A stretch of 46,348 nt of DNA from an uncultured Oscillospiraceae bacterium (GCA_900547275.1 URGA01000006.1:1-46348), one strand, 5' to 3'. Positions 6,833 to 16,224 are shown, numbered from the stretch's first letter. Notes: a model not told the origin generated them from the sequence alone. A program made the numbers and translations.

Positions 6833-8743
6833 TTTCTTTTCTATATAAGACAAAATCATATCCGCAACGCGGCGGCTGGACTGACCGTCCAGGTGGTCAA
6901 AGAATTTTGTCTTGAAATCGGGTATCTTTTCGCTGTCGTAATCTCCGTCGTTTATTGCCTGGGTTAGTTCACGCTGGGAGAACACGATCTTGCCGGGAAC
7001 AAAGGATTCAAAATCGTAATAAAAGTCACGCTTTGAAATGTAGTCAAACAAATCATAGGCGTAAAACAGCATCGGAATGTTAAGAAGCGACGCTTCAAAT
7101 ACTACGCTGGAATAGTCTGTTATCAGCAGGTCGGTGACGAACAGCAAATCGTTGAGCTCGTCCTCGTCTGAAAGATCGAGAACTCTGTCCTTGTATTCTT
7201 CTGGAATAACAGGACGTTCAGGGCAAAACGGGTGATATTTAATAAGCAGAGCATAATCATCCGGTATTGCCTTCATAAATTCATCAACGTGAAATGCGTC
7301 CGGCGGATAATATGCCGTCATTTGACCGTTGCCTCTGAATGTGGGGGCGAAAAGAATGATCTTTTTGTCTTTCATTGACGGATGCTTATCGTAAAATTCT
7401 TTTGAAACCTTGGCGCCATAGTCTTTGTCCATGAAAATATCGGTTCTCGGGATACCCGTTGCGATGACCTTTTCATCGGAAAGGCCGAAGCCTTCTGCGT
7501 AATGTTTGGCAATTTCCGTTGAGCTGACTATCGCCGCGTCATACATACGGTGGTTGGGGTCGTCCTGCTTCGGGCCTCCTGCTTTGCCCAGGCGGGTAAA
7601 GCCGAATGTTTTAAACGCGCCGCAGGCGTGCCAAAGCTGTACGAGTTTAACATCGCTGCGCTTTTTTACAATGTTCAGCAGTCTGAAGTAATCGTCAACA
7701 ATAACAACTCTGGAAGACGAGTAAAGTTTTACAAATTTTATAATATTCTTTATTTTGTGGTGGCCGTTGGCGTCTGAAAAAAGAAGAAAGCGAAATTCAA
7801 TGTTTGGATCGTCTTTTATCAGATTGTAAACGAATTCAGGATTGCCGCCAAGTTCGTCTCGTCTGCCTGACATGAAAGTAATACGGTTTGGAACTACGTC
7901 TTTTCTGCAAAGGAATTTGTAATAGACGTTTGTTATCCAGTAAAGCGGACGACGGATATTTTCTACAAAATTGCTGCGCTTAAAGCTTGTCTTGAGAAAA
8001 GATGAAAGATTTATCTTGAACTGGACAAAAATATTTTTCAGTTTTCCGTCTATCTGAGCCGTCTTTCTTCTGGGCACAATGTTCAGCCCTGCAAGTATGC
8101 CGTCAAACAGGAAAAGCGGAAGAAGACAAGCCGCCGCAATTACCCTAAGGCAAAAATCTATAAAGCGAAGAAGAGGAACAATTATTTTGCTCCTTTTTGT
8201 GAATGGAAGGCGGGCGTCTCTATTTGTGTTTGGATAAATAAGAATAGCGTTATTTTCACAGTCAAAATCAAATGAATATGACTTGTCCGCCACTTCGTCA
8301 GGCTCTACATAATCGCTGTCATGGGCGTCAAAAACGGTTATTCCGTCAAAACACTCATATTCTATGTAGTTTTCGTCCAGGTTGATTTCTGGGTTTTCAT
8401 TTAGTACGTTTGTCGAAACGAGAAAGGGAACGGCAGAAACGCTTTGCTGGCCGTATTCAAAGCCGATGGTAACAGTTATCGGGCTCGTTGGCTCATATTC
8501 GTAAAAAATATAATCAAGCATGAAGGTATAGTTGCATACAACGATGCAGCTTTCCTCCTGTTTCTGTCGAAAATAATTGACCACCCGCAGCGGCAGGCGG
8601 CGGGTGTGTCCGTCACATTCAAAAATAATTTTGGCTTTAGGCGAAGAAACGTCAACGTCAAACGGACAGCTTATCGCCACGCCGATCTCCATCTGGTTCG
8701 ATTCAATATGCAGACGGTTGATGATCATTTTGCAGGTAAACAT
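6830..8743 (-). CDS. CDP-glycerol glycerophosphotransferase (TagB/TagF-like), 637 residues
   Basis: Member of the CDP-glycerol:poly(glycerophosphate) glycerophosphotransferase family, which moves glycerol-phosphate from CDP-glycerol to a teichoic-acid primer or chain at the inner membrane face. The C-terminal catalytic domain carries QLWHACGAFKTFG (His372), ILFAPTFRG, IKYHPF (His504) and LITDYSSVVFEASLLN; the two His match the catalytic pair described for TagF. The N-terminal 200 residues form a separate beta-rich-looking region, then come two hydrophobic segments (about 200-235) that may anchor it. Start: the frame extends to 8860, but ATG 8743 has GGAG 8 bases upstream, and its first residues align with the start of the neighbouring paralogue. 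It overlaps the upstream paralogue by 41 bases, so translation is probably coupled. Confidence 0.88.
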   Translation of the reverse strand: MFTCKMIINRLHIESNQMEIGVAISCPFDVDVSSPKAKIIFECDGHTRRLPLRVVNYFRQKQEESCIVVCNYTFMLDYIFYEYEPTSPITVTIGFEYGQQSVSAVPFLVSTNVLNENPEINLDENYIEYECFDGITVFDAHDSDYVEPDEVADKSYSFDFDCENNAILIYPNTNRDARLPFTKRSKIIVPLLRFIDFCLRVIAAACLLPLFLFDGILAGLNIVPRRKTAQIDGKLKNIFVQFKINLSSFLKTSFKRSNFVENIRRPLYWITNVYYKFLCRKDVVPNRITFMSGRRDELGGNPEFVYNLIKDDPNIEFRFLLFSDANGHHKIKNIIKFVKLYSSSRVVIVDDYFRLLNIVKKRSDVKLVQLWHACGAFKTFGFTRLGKAGGPKQDDPNHRMYDAAIVSSTEIAKHYAEGFGLSDEKVIATGIPRTDIFMDKDYGAKVSKEFYDKHPSMKDKKIILFAPTFRGNGQMTAYYPPDAFHVDEFMKAIPDDYALLIKYHPFCPERPVIPEEYKDRVLDLSDEDELNDLLFVTDLLITDYSSVVFEASLLNIPMLFYAYDLFDYISKRDFYYDFESFVPGKIVFSQRELTQAINDGDYDSEKIPDFKTKFFDHLDGQSSRRVADMILSYIEKK

Positions 8744-10262
8744 TCTGTGATTCTCCAAATTTTTTATTTTCACTTTGCAGCAGACTGCAGGCAAAGCGAA
8801 CAACGTTTTGAGTTGCTTTGCCCGCCGTTTCGTCAAAATTGCGTTTGCAAAACGGCTCAACCAGTTCTTGCTTCATATCGTTTTCCAAAATAGAAGATGA
8901 TATTTCGTCTGTATCTGTTACTATCTTACCCGGGACAAACGATTTATAATCGCAGTAAAAGTCTCTGCTTTTGCAGTATTCGTCCAGGTCAAATGCGAAA
9001 AACAGCATTGGAATATTAAGAAGCGAAGCTTCAAAAATAACGCTGGAATAGTCGGTTATAAGAACGTCCGTTACAAACAGAATATCGTTGATATCGTACT
9101 TGTCGGACAGATCGATAAGACGATTTTTATATTTTTCGGAGCATTTAGGGCGCTCTGAAAGATACGGATGCATTTTGCAGATGATAACGTATTCCTCAGG
9201 CAGGGAACTTAAAAGTCTGTCTGCATCAAATTTTTCTATCGGGTAGTAACAGTTGCCCTGTCCGCCGCCTCTGAAAGTAGGGGCGAATAAAATAACTTTT
9301 TTATCAGCAATTTCGGGATTTTCACGGTAGAATTTTTTGCAGAAATATTTTTTGTATGCTTCATCCGTAAAGCGGTCGCAGCGTGGACTGCCCAGAGGAA
9401 GAATTTTTTCAGAAGATATTCCGAAGCCCTCGGCGTAAGAGTAGACAACGTCCTTTGAACTGACAACGGCGTAGTCGTATTGCCTGTGGTTTGGCGAGCT
9501 CTGGTTGAGCGAACTGTCTTTTCCGAGACGGGAATATCCGAACGTTTTAAGCGCTCCGCAGGCGTGCCAAAGCTGAATAATGTTTACTCCGTCTTTTTTC
9601 TTTACATATGAAAGCATATGGTAGTAGTCATCAACAAAAACTATTTTTGAGGTTGAGTAAAGTTTGAGAAACTTGAAAAGTATTTTTAAATTTCTCTTAA
9701 TTCCGCCTTTGCAGCAAAGAACGGAAATCTCAATATTCGGAACCTTGGTCATCTCAAGGAATACTGACTTGATGTTTCCCGTCAGATAGTCTGAACGGTT
9801 TGAAAGAAAAGTTACTCGGTTTTCGTCAACTGGGCGGCCGAGATAGGGCAGGGCAAGAAAAGAGAAGAACTTTCCTGCTATTATTTTCAGCTTTTCTTTT
9901 GACGAGCATGAAAAGAAGTGCTTTATTGCTCTGCGTTTAGCAACGGGAAGCGTAAGCTTCTCAGCAGGTTCTATCAGTTTGTATCCGTTTGCACCGTCTG
10001 AAAAAAGGAATTTTACATCCATTGATTTATCGCCGACGGGTTTGTAGAAAACATAAGCCAGATCAATAGTGGCTTTGGCGGTAATGATACCGTCATTAAA
10101 GCCGACTATTTCCATTGGAATTATGCGGTTTTCTTCCGAGCATGAAAACACGGCGGAAAGCTTTGGATAAGGAGCAGAGCCCAAAACAGCTGCGCTCACC
10201 TGCAAATTGACTTTGCCGTTTTCAATCGGCGCTTTTTCAATTTTAATTACGCAGTCTGACAT
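8703..10262 (-). CDS. CDP-glycerol glycerophosphotransferase (TagB/TagF-like), 519 residues
   Basis: Paralogue of the following gene with the same order: N-terminal accessory region (about 1-120), then a glycerophosphotransferase domain with QLWHACGALKTFGYSRLGK (His233), ILFAPTFRGGG, CKMHPYLSERP (His365) and VLITDYSSVIFEASLLN. It lacks the two hydrophobic segments of its neighbour. The last 30 residues (after FACSLLQ) are a Gln/Asn/Ser-rich tail unlike the family and overlap the next gene's start. First gene of a two-gene operon with a promoter at 10302-10330; GGAGGG lies 12 bases before ATG 10262. It would use CDP-glycerol made by the nearby TagD. Whether it primes (TagB-like) or polymerises (TagF-like) cannot be read from sequence. 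Confidence 0.88.
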   Translation of the reverse strand: MSDCVIKIEKAPIENGKVNLQVSAAVLGSAPYPKLSAVFSCSEENRIIPMEIVGFNDGIITAKATIDLAYVFYKPVGDKSMDVKFLFSDGANGYKLIEPAEKLTLPVAKRRAIKHFFSCSSKEKLKIIAGKFFSFLALPYLGRPVDENRVTFLSNRSDYLTGNIKSVFLEMTKVPNIEISVLCCKGGIKRNLKILFKFLKLYSTSKIVFVDDYYHMLSYVKKKDGVNIIQLWHACGALKTFGYSRLGKDSSLNQSSPNHRQYDYAVVSSKDVVYSYAEGFGISSEKILPLGSPRCDRFTDEAYKKYFCKKFYRENPEIADKKVILFAPTFRGGGQGNCYYPIEKFDADRLLSSLPEEYVIICKMHPYLSERPKCSEKYKNRLIDLSDKYDINDILFVTDVLITDYSSVIFEASLLNIPMLFFAFDLDEYCKSRDFYCDYKSFVPGKIVTDTDEISSSILENDMKQELVEPFCKRNFDETAGKATQNVVRFACSLLQSENKKFGESQNVYLQNDHQPSAY

Positions 10263-10301
10263 AATAATTCTGCACCCTCCGGCGTTTCATTTCTTCTTGA
10301 T

Positions 10302-10330
10302 ATAGTACCATAATTATCCGATTTTGTCTA
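10302..10330 (-). promoter_or_regulatory. Promoter for the tandem glycerophosphotransferase operon
   Basis: On the minus strand, TAGACA (10330-10325), 17-base spacer, TACTAT (10307-10302), about 40 bases before ATG 10262. Confidence 0.6.
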
Positions 10331-10369
10331 TATATACAAATAAAGCTAAATTGTATTTTTAAAGATTTA

Positions 10370-10397
10370 TTGACTTTACAGCGTTATTATTTATAAT
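10370..10397 (+). promoter_or_regulatory. Promoter for the glycerophosphotransferase-tagD unit
   Basis: TTGACT (10370-10375), 16-base spacer, TATAAT (10392-10397). It diverges from the minus-strand promoter about 40 bases away, so the two units may be co-regulated. Confidence 0.75.
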
Positions 10398-10430
10398 TAT
10401 ATATAAGAACAATCCGAAAAGAGGAAGTAT

Positions 10431-11759
10431 ATGCTCTGGTATAACTCGGACAATCTGGAACTTCTGTATGTTCCCCGTCACCGAGATGTAAAAAAAGATT
10501 TATATAAGAAATTCAGAAAAGTAGCTGTTGAAGTGGCCAAGAAAAACACTCTGTTTCGTCTTACAAGCCGCAAAATGCTTTTGGAAGAACGCATGGCTGC
10601 TTTTAAGAAGCGCACTCAAAATATAAAAACGGATGAAAAGGTAATCCTTTTTTCTGCATTTGACGGCAGAAATTACAGCGACAGCCCCAAGGCGATTTAC
10701 AATTATATGCTAAACGACAGCAGATTTGAGGATTACACTTTTGTATGGGCGTTTCGCAAGCCGAAAGATTTTACATTCGTTTTGGACAACCCCAACACAT
10801 ATATCGTAACAGTCAACACTCCATCTTATGAGGAAACCTGCGCCAAGGCAAAATACTGGTTTTTCAACTACAGAGTAGCAGACCATATCTATCCGAAGGA
10901 CGATCAGGTGTATGTTCAGCTTTGGCACGGAACCCCCCTTAAACGGCTGGGTTATGATATTGCCATTTCTGACAATGCGATGAATTCCAGAGATGAAATC
11001 AGGCAAAAATATAAGATAGACGCAGAAAAATTTAAATATATTCTTGCTCCTTCTGCATTTGCGGCGGAAAAATTTACGTCGGCATGGAACCTTGTTGAAG
11101 CCGGCAAGGAAGATACCGTGCTTGAAGCGGGCTACCCGAGAAACGACTTTCTTATAAATTACACCGAAGACGACTTAAAACATATAAGACAGGAACTGGG
11201 AATAGAAAACAACGGGAAAAAGATAATTCTTTACGCTCCGACTTGGCGCGACAATCAGCATGACGCTAAAATCGGTTATGTTTACAGCACCCACGTTGAT
11301 TTTGACCTTCTGAGGGAGGAATTGGGGGATGAATATATTATCCTTTTCCGAGCTCACTACCTGGTTGCAAACCATTTTGATTTTGAAAAATACAGCGGGT
11401 TTGTTTATGATGTTTCCGGCGTAAGCGATATAAATAAACTTTACGTAATTTCCGATTTGCTTATTACGGACTACAGCTCAGTATTTTTTGACTATGCTAA
11501 TTTGAGACGTCCTATGATTTTTTATATGTATGATTTGGCAAATTATGCAGGAGAAATAAGAGGCTTTTATATCAGCACCGAGGAATTGCCCGGCCCCATA
11601 GTTCAGACTGAGGAGGAACTCATTGAAGCTGTACAAAACGCTGAAGGCGATAAAGAAAAATATGAGCAGAAGTACAGCGATTTCCATGCAAAGTTCAATT
11701 ATTTGGACGACGGCAAGGCGTCGAAAAGAGTTGTAGAAGCCATAATCGAGGAGATTTAG
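10431..11759 (+). CDS. CDP-glycerol glycerophosphotransferase (TagB/TagF-like), 442 residues
   Basis: The most compact and canonical member of the family here, close to the usual 380-450 residues of a single-domain enzyme. Motifs in order: ILFSAFDGRNYSDSPKAIYNYM (donor-domain start), YVQLWHGTPLKRLGYD (His166), AGYPRNDFL, ILYAPTWRDN, FRAHYLV (His309, with Ala where Phe or Tyr is common) and LLITDYSSVFFDYANL. A basic N-terminal region (about residues 15-60) could attach it to the membrane face. Co-transcribed with tagD 95 bases downstream, so donor synthesis and transfer are probably produced together. GAGGA lies just before ATG 10431. It could act as a primase or a polymerase. Confidence 0.92.
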   Translation: MLWYNSDNLELLYVPRHRDVKKDLYKKFRKVAVEVAKKNTLFRLTSRKMLLEERMAAFKKRTQNIKTDEKVILFSAFDGRNYSDSPKAIYNYMLNDSRFEDYTFVWAFRKPKDFTFVLDNPNTYIVTVNTPSYEETCAKAKYWFFNYRVADHIYPKDDQVYVQLWHGTPLKRLGYDIAISDNAMNSRDEIRQKYKIDAEKFKYILAPSAFAAEKFTSAWNLVEAGKEDTVLEAGYPRNDFLINYTEDDLKHIRQELGIENNGKKIILYAPTWRDNQHDAKIGYVYSTHVDFDLLREELGDEYIILFRAHYLVANHFDFEKYSGFVYDVSGVSDINKLYVISDLLITDYSSVFFDYANLRRPMIFYMYDLANYAGEIRGFYISTEELPGPIVQTEEELIEAVQNAEGDKEKYEQKYSDFHAKFNYLDDGKASKRVVEAIIEEI

Positions 11760-11798
11760 CTGTTTTACTTGATTATTATGCCGAAGTGTGTTTTAATA

Positions 11799-11829
11799 TG
11801 TAAACGGAAACTTTGTAAACGAAAACTTT
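11799..11829 (+). repeat. Two-copy 15-bp tandem repeat before tagD
   Basis: TGTAAACGGAAACTT (11799-11813) is followed immediately by TGTAAACGAAAACTT (11814-11828), differing at one base. It ends 14 bases before the tagD ribosome binding site. No known regulator site is recognised. Confidence 0.6.
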
Positions 11830-11854
11830 GTTTTAACCAAACGGAGGAGTATTT

Positions 11855-12307
11855 ATGAAACGTATTTTGACTTACGGAACATTTGATTTGCTTCATTACG
11901 GCCATATTCGCTTGCTTCAGAGAGCAAAGGCTCTGGGCGATTATCTTGTAGTTGCTCTGTCAACAGACGAGTTTAACGCCGGCAAAGGCAAAAAGGCGTA
12001 CCACACATATGAAACACGCAAAAAAATGCTTGAGGCTATCCGCTATGTTGACCTTGTAATTCCCGAGACAAGCTGGGAGCAGAAGATCAACGACGTTAAA
12101 GAATACCATATTGATACCGTAGTTATGGGCGGCGACTGGAAAGGCAGCGATAAATTTGATTATCTTAAAGATTACTGCGAACTTGTTTTCCTTGACCGTA
12201 CACCCGGTGTTTCTACCACAATGATTAAAAAAGATCTCGGCCTTAAAGAGGCAGTCAACGGTATTGACCAGCTTCCCGATGAGCCCGACCAGACAGACAA
12301 CGACTGA
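11855..12307 (+). CDS. tagD: Glycerol-3-phosphate cytidylyltransferase (CDP-glycerol synthesis)
   Basis: Makes CDP-glycerol from CTP and sn-glycerol-3-phosphate, the activated donor for all the glycerophosphotransferases in this region. At 150 residues it is slightly longer than typical TagD/TarD (about 130). The nucleotidyltransferase signature is at the N-terminus: YGTFDLLHYGHIRLL with the HxGH pair His14 and His17; VVMGGDWKGSDKFD and RTPGVSTTMIK (the RTxGISTT-type motif) follow. The last 18 residues are an acidic extension. A strong GGAGGAG site lies 5 bases before ATG 11855. Second gene after the 442-residue transferase; a terminator follows. It is the only cytidylyltransferase in the window, so it probably supplies the whole cluster. 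Confidence 0.95.
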   Translation: MKRILTYGTFDLLHYGHIRLLQRAKALGDYLVVALSTDEFNAGKGKKAYHTYETRKKMLEAIRYVDLVIPETSWEQKINDVKEYHIDTVVMGGDWKGSDKFDYLKDYCELVFLDRTPGVSTTMIKKDLGLKEAVNGIDQLPDEPDQTDND

Positions 12308-12318
12308 TCTTAAATATC

Positions 12319-12343
12319 GCCCTGCCGCAAGGCAGGGCTTTTG
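12319..12343 (+). terminator. Terminator after tagD
   Basis: GCCCTGCC (12319-12326) pairs with GGCAGGGC (12331-12338) around a GCAA tetraloop, followed by TTTT. Confidence 0.85.
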
Positions 12344-12349
12344 TGCTGT

Positions 12350-12378
12350 TTGCAATAAAACGGTATCTGTGTTAATAT
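12350..12378 (+). promoter_or_regulatory. Possible promoter for the double-domain glycerophosphotransferase gene
   Basis: TTGCAA (12350-12355), 17-base spacer, TAATAT (12373-12378). Both hexamers are weak, but the position after a terminator makes a local promoter likely. Confidence 0.4.
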
Positions 12379-12417
12379 TATTAAAAATATTACTGTATAT
12401 ATGAGGATATTAAAAAT

Positions 12418-15400
12418 ATGCGAAGAAAAATCAGGAAAATAATCAAGGCTATTAAAAAGAGGCTCAAGCGCGTGTTCAGCCATATGCCCCAGAGAAAATT
12501 CTTTTTTCAGCATTATTGCAGTACATGCCCGGTGCGCGATAACGTTATTTTGATTGAGTCTTTTCACGGACAGAATATTTCCGATTCAGGCCTGATTTTG
12601 GCAAAAGAAATTTTGCGCTCATATCCGGGTAAGTACAAAATTTATTTTGCCACCGAAGCAAAAACTGAGCACCAGAAATTTGTAGACGCCATCGGTCTTG
12701 ACGTTGAACTTATTGACGTAAATACTTTTGCTTACACAAAAATACTGGCAACTGCAAAGTATATTTTAACAAATGCTTCACTGCCGATTTACTTTATAAA
12801 GCGCAAGGAGCAGATATACCTTCAGATGTGGCACGGAACGCCGCTTAAAACTCTCGGCAAGAAAATGAGACTGGGCATAGAGTCTCTTTATATTGCCCAG
12901 CACAGCTTCCTTCAGGCGGATTATCTTTCTGAGCCTAATGCGTTTACCCGTGACGTAATAATGGAGGATTATAACCTTACAGACCTTTATACGGGCAAGG
13001 TGGTAATGGCAGGTTACCCGCGAAATGAGATATTCATGAATCCCGAAGCCGGAAAAGAACTTCGCAAAAAGCTCGGCCTTGAAGACAAGAAGATTTACGC
13101 GTATATGCCTACTTGGCGCGGTACCAGCAACCATACGGTTGACGTAATTGAATACGAATCAAAAGCGAAGCAGATGCTTAAAATAATTGACGGGGAACTG
13201 ACAGACGACCAGATATTTTATGTCAAATTTCACCCTATCCTGCGAGACGCGGTCCCGGTTGATAAGTATAAGCATATTCGCCGTTTCCCTCAGGATATAG
13301 ATACTTACGAATTTATCAATTGCGTAGACGCTCTTGTTACTGATTATTCCAGCGTATTTTTTGACTTTTCTCTTACTAAAAAGCCCGTGGTACTGTTTAT
13401 GTACGATTATGACGAGTATATGCATGACCGCGGTATGCGAATGGATGTTAAAACTCTGCCTTTCCGCCAGATTTATGATGCTAAGGAACTTGGCGAATGT
13501 TTGCGGGAGGGCGCCTGCCTGAACGACAGTTATACAGATACAGAATATTACAAGACTTTCTTTAAGTATGACTCCCCGGATATAAGCAAAAAACTTCTTA
13601 AACTTGTGTTGGAGGGCGACCCGGGAGATCTTGAAATAATTGATTATTCCCACAACTGCAAAAGACCGCTTAGGGTAATTGAGCCGGAACAAGTTAAAGG
13701 ACGTTCTGATTTTAATACACTTGCCCATGTTGCCAATGACAATACGGTGGTAGTGCTTTACAAAAAGTGGTTCAAGGGAGAGGTCAGCCCAATCCTCCAC
13801 GATGAGTTTAACGATTCGTTTAGATATATTATTACGACTTACACGCCTCCACGCACATATTTTGAAGACCTTATGGCAAACTTAGGAAGCAGTAAGGCTA
13901 AAATGAAAATCCATCAGAGAGATATTCAGCGCTGTTTCCCTAATCTTAATATTGATCCTCACTATATAAAAGATTACGGCTGGTTTGACCTTAACTGCAA
14001 GGCGCCGTCAAAAGCTTTGGAACAGGTAACACTTTCCGATTATACGGGAACATCAAAGGGATTTGCGGTTCAATATTCACTGCCCGAAAGAAAGACCCCT
14101 CTTGAAGCCGTTATTATGCGAAACGACCTTGAAATACTCAGTAAACGCCCGCTTACGGATGAAGAAAAGGCGGAGCACAGGGTAGAATTCGATATTAAGA
14201 GCCTTATTGAGGATTACACTCTTTATAACAAGGAAAGGTGCGTTTTCGGCGTTCTTTGCAAAGATAAGGAAAACTCAGAAACAACTATCTTGACTTTTAT
14301 CGACAGCCAGGATATATCGGTTGCCAAAAAGCACGTTACTCAGTATAGCAAGGCGGCTCTTTACCGCCGTCCCCAGATAATTACATGTAATGTGGCTAAG
14401 GACTTTTTCCGTGTTAACCTTAAGCGTCTTATGGTAAGCGTTAACAAATCGCTTCAGAACAGACTTACTCAGTATGACCTGACGCCTGTTGAATGCGAAA
14501 CAGCGCTTTTGCCGTATTTTGACGCTGAAACTGGCTATATGACAGTGTACGTCTGCCGGCCAGAGGCAATGATGGATGAAATGTGCGCAGGCGCACGTCT
14601 CAGAAGCATAAAAACTAGCGCCAACACCTGTAAAATGAAAGTTGAACTTCAGAAAAGCAAAGATACGCGCATAACAGGCGCTGTTCTTAAGTATCGTTCT
14701 GCAACAGAGGATATAGAAATTCCTGTAAAGACTGAAGTAACAGACCGCGGAGACAGCGCTGTTGTTAATCTCAGTGTTGAGTTTGACAGTTCAATGCCTC
14801 TTAAAGAAGTGTTCTGGGATCTGCGGCTTTTGGTGGAAAAGTACGGCTATACTCACCGCTCGAAAGTCGTTTACCTTCACAGAAGGCTTAAGTATAAGTT
14901 CTTCTTCACAAACTGCGAATGCCGCGTTGACGACGAGCATATCATCTTCCCGTATTTCGGTAAAAAGAGCGTGCTTTGCTTCTGCTATCGTGAAAAGACA
15001 GAATATGACAACATGAAAACACGTTTTAAGGAAATGACAGCGTATTTCCTTTATCGTTTCTTCGGTGCGTTTTGGAGAAGAAAAAAGATATGGATTGTGT
15101 TTGAAAAATTCTGCAAGACAGCCCAGGACAACAGCTATTACTTTTTCAAATACTGCATGGAAAAACTGCCCGAAAAAGAGAAAAAGCGTATTTTCTATGT
15201 TATTGATAAGCGTTCTCCCGACTATGAGAATATCAAAAAATACCAGAAAAACGTAATTCAGTTTATGAGCATAAAGCACATGCTTTACTGCCTTGCTATG
15301 AATATCTGTATTTCTTCCGATTCTACATCTCACCTTTATGTGTGGCGTTCAAAGCCCAGCGTAATACGCAGAGCAATAAAGAAGAAAAAAGAGATGTTCC

Positions 15401-16179
15401 TCCAGCACGGAGTTATCGCTCTTAAACAGGTTCATAATATCTTTGGCAAGAAGAGCGCCAGCCCTATGACGTATTTCGTTACTTCCTCAAAAGAGGAAAA
15501 CGCTATTATCGTAAATGATTTCGGCTATAAGCCCCAGAACGTGCCGATCACAGGCCTTTGCAGATGGGATGTGCTTGAGGATAAGTCAGACCCCCGCGAC
15601 CGCTTTGTTCTGCTTATGCCCACTTGGCGTTCGTGGCTTGAGGAGGTTAGCAGCCAGGCGTTTATTGAAAGCGATTATTATGAGAATTACTCAAAACTGC
15701 TGACAAGCCGCAAACTGACCGATATGCTGGAGAAAAACAATGTTAAGCTTGTTTTCTATCTTCATCCTAAATTTGCCGCTTATATCGACGAATTTAAAGA
15801 TAAAATGAGCAGTAACGTTGTTTGCGTTCCGTTTGGCGAACGCCCGCTAAATGATCTTCTTATGCGCTGTTCAATGCTTATTACCGACTATTCAAGCGTA
15901 TGCTGGGATGTGCTCTATCAGGACAAGCCGGTACTGTTTTATCAGTTCGACTATGAACGATATGATCTTGCCCACGGCTCATATATTAATATGGAGACAG
16001 ACCTTATGGGCGAGCGTTCAACAGAGCCTGAGGAACTGCTCAAACAGCTTGAAGGTTATATAAATAACGGATTTGAAGAAAAAGAAGAATATAAAAAGCG
16101 CGCCGCAGAGTATTTCACATTCCGAGATGATAAAAACAGCCGCCGCGTTTACGAGTTCTTAAAATCAAAAGGTCACTGA
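12418..16179 (+). CDS. Double-domain CDP-glycerol glycerophosphotransferase, 1253 residues
   Basis: A very large member of the family with two complete catalytic domains. Domain 1 (about residues 35-390): LQMWHGTPLKTLGKK (His139), AYMPTWRGTS, YVKFHPILRD (His272), LVTDYSSVFFDFSL. Domain 2 (about 890-1250): MFLQHGVIALKQV (His997), LLMPTWRSW, FYLHPKFAAY (His1116), LITDYSSVCWDVLYQ. Both catalytic His pairs are intact, so both halves may work. Between them is about 500 residues (390-890) that I do not recognise, ending in a basic region (FFGAFWRRKKIW). The arrangement suggests a bifunctional primase/polymerase, or one protein making alternating units; that is inference. GAGG lies 11 bases before ATG 12418. 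Single gene, closed by a bidirectional terminator. Confidence 0.9.
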   Translation: MRRKIRKIIKAIKKRLKRVFSHMPQRKFFFQHYCSTCPVRDNVILIESFHGQNISDSGLILAKEILRSYPGKYKIYFATEAKTEHQKFVDAIGLDVELIDVNTFAYTKILATAKYILTNASLPIYFIKRKEQIYLQMWHGTPLKTLGKKMRLGIESLYIAQHSFLQADYLSEPNAFTRDVIMEDYNLTDLYTGKVVMAGYPRNEIFMNPEAGKELRKKLGLEDKKIYAYMPTWRGTSNHTVDVIEYESKAKQMLKIIDGELTDDQIFYVKFHPILRDAVPVDKYKHIRRFPQDIDTYEFINCVDALVTDYSSVFFDFSLTKKPVVLFMYDYDEYMHDRGMRMDVKTLPFRQIYDAKELGECLREGACLNDSYTDTEYYKTFFKYDSPDISKKLLKLVLEGDPGDLEIIDYSHNCKRPLRVIEPEQVKGRSDFNTLAHVANDNTVVVLYKKWFKGEVSPILHDEFNDSFRYIITTYTPPRTYFEDLMANLGSSKAKMKIHQRDIQRCFPNLNIDPHYIKDYGWFDLNCKAPSKALEQVTLSDYTGTSKGFAVQYSLPERKTPLEAVIMRNDLEILSKRPLTDEEKAEHRVEFDIKSLIEDYTLYNKERCVFGVLCKDKENSETTILTFIDSQDISVAKKHVTQYSKAALYRRPQIITCNVAKDFFRVNLKRLMVSVNKSLQNRLTQYDLTPVECETALLPYFDAETGYMTVYVCRPEAMMDEMCAGARLRSIKTSANTCKMKVELQKSKDTRITGAVLKYRSATEDIEIPVKTEVTDRGDSAVVNLSVEFDSSMPLKEVFWDLRLLVEKYGYTHRSKVVYLHRRLKYKFFFTNCECRVDDEHIIFPYFGKKSVLCFCYREKTEYDNMKTRFKEMTAYFLYRFFGAFWRRKKIWIVFEKFCKTAQDNSYYFFKYCMEKLPEKEKKRIFYVIDKRSPDYENIKKYQKNVIQFMSIKHMLYCLAMNICISSDSTSHLYVWRSKPSVIRRAIKKKKEMFLQHGVIALKQVHNIFGKKSASPMTYFVTSSKEENAIIVNDFGYKPQNVPITGLCRWDVLEDKSDPRDRFVLLMPTWRSWLEEVSSQAFIESDYYENYSKLLTSRKLTDMLEKNNVKLVFYLHPKFAAYIDEFKDKMSSNVVCVPFGERPLNDLLMRCSMLITDYSSVCWDVLYQDKPVLFYQFDYERYDLAHGSYINMETDLMGERSTEPEELLKQLEGYINNGFEEKEEYKKRAAEYFTFRDDKNSRRVYEFLKSKGH

Positions 16180-16189
16180 TACAAAACAA

Positions 16190-16224
16190 AAACCCTGTGA
16201 GTTTAATACTCACAGGGTTTCTTT
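16190..16224. terminator. Bidirectional terminator between convergent genes
   Basis: AAACCCTGTGAGT (16190-16202) pairs perfectly with 16208-16220 around a 5-base loop, with A-rich and T-rich flanks. It ends both the 1253-residue gene and the minus-strand operon. Confidence 0.85.

Noticed and set aside
8744..8860. Longer start for the 637-residue transferase
   Set aside because: No ribosome binding site is visible, the overlap with the upstream gene would be 158 bases, and the added residues do not align with the paralogue.
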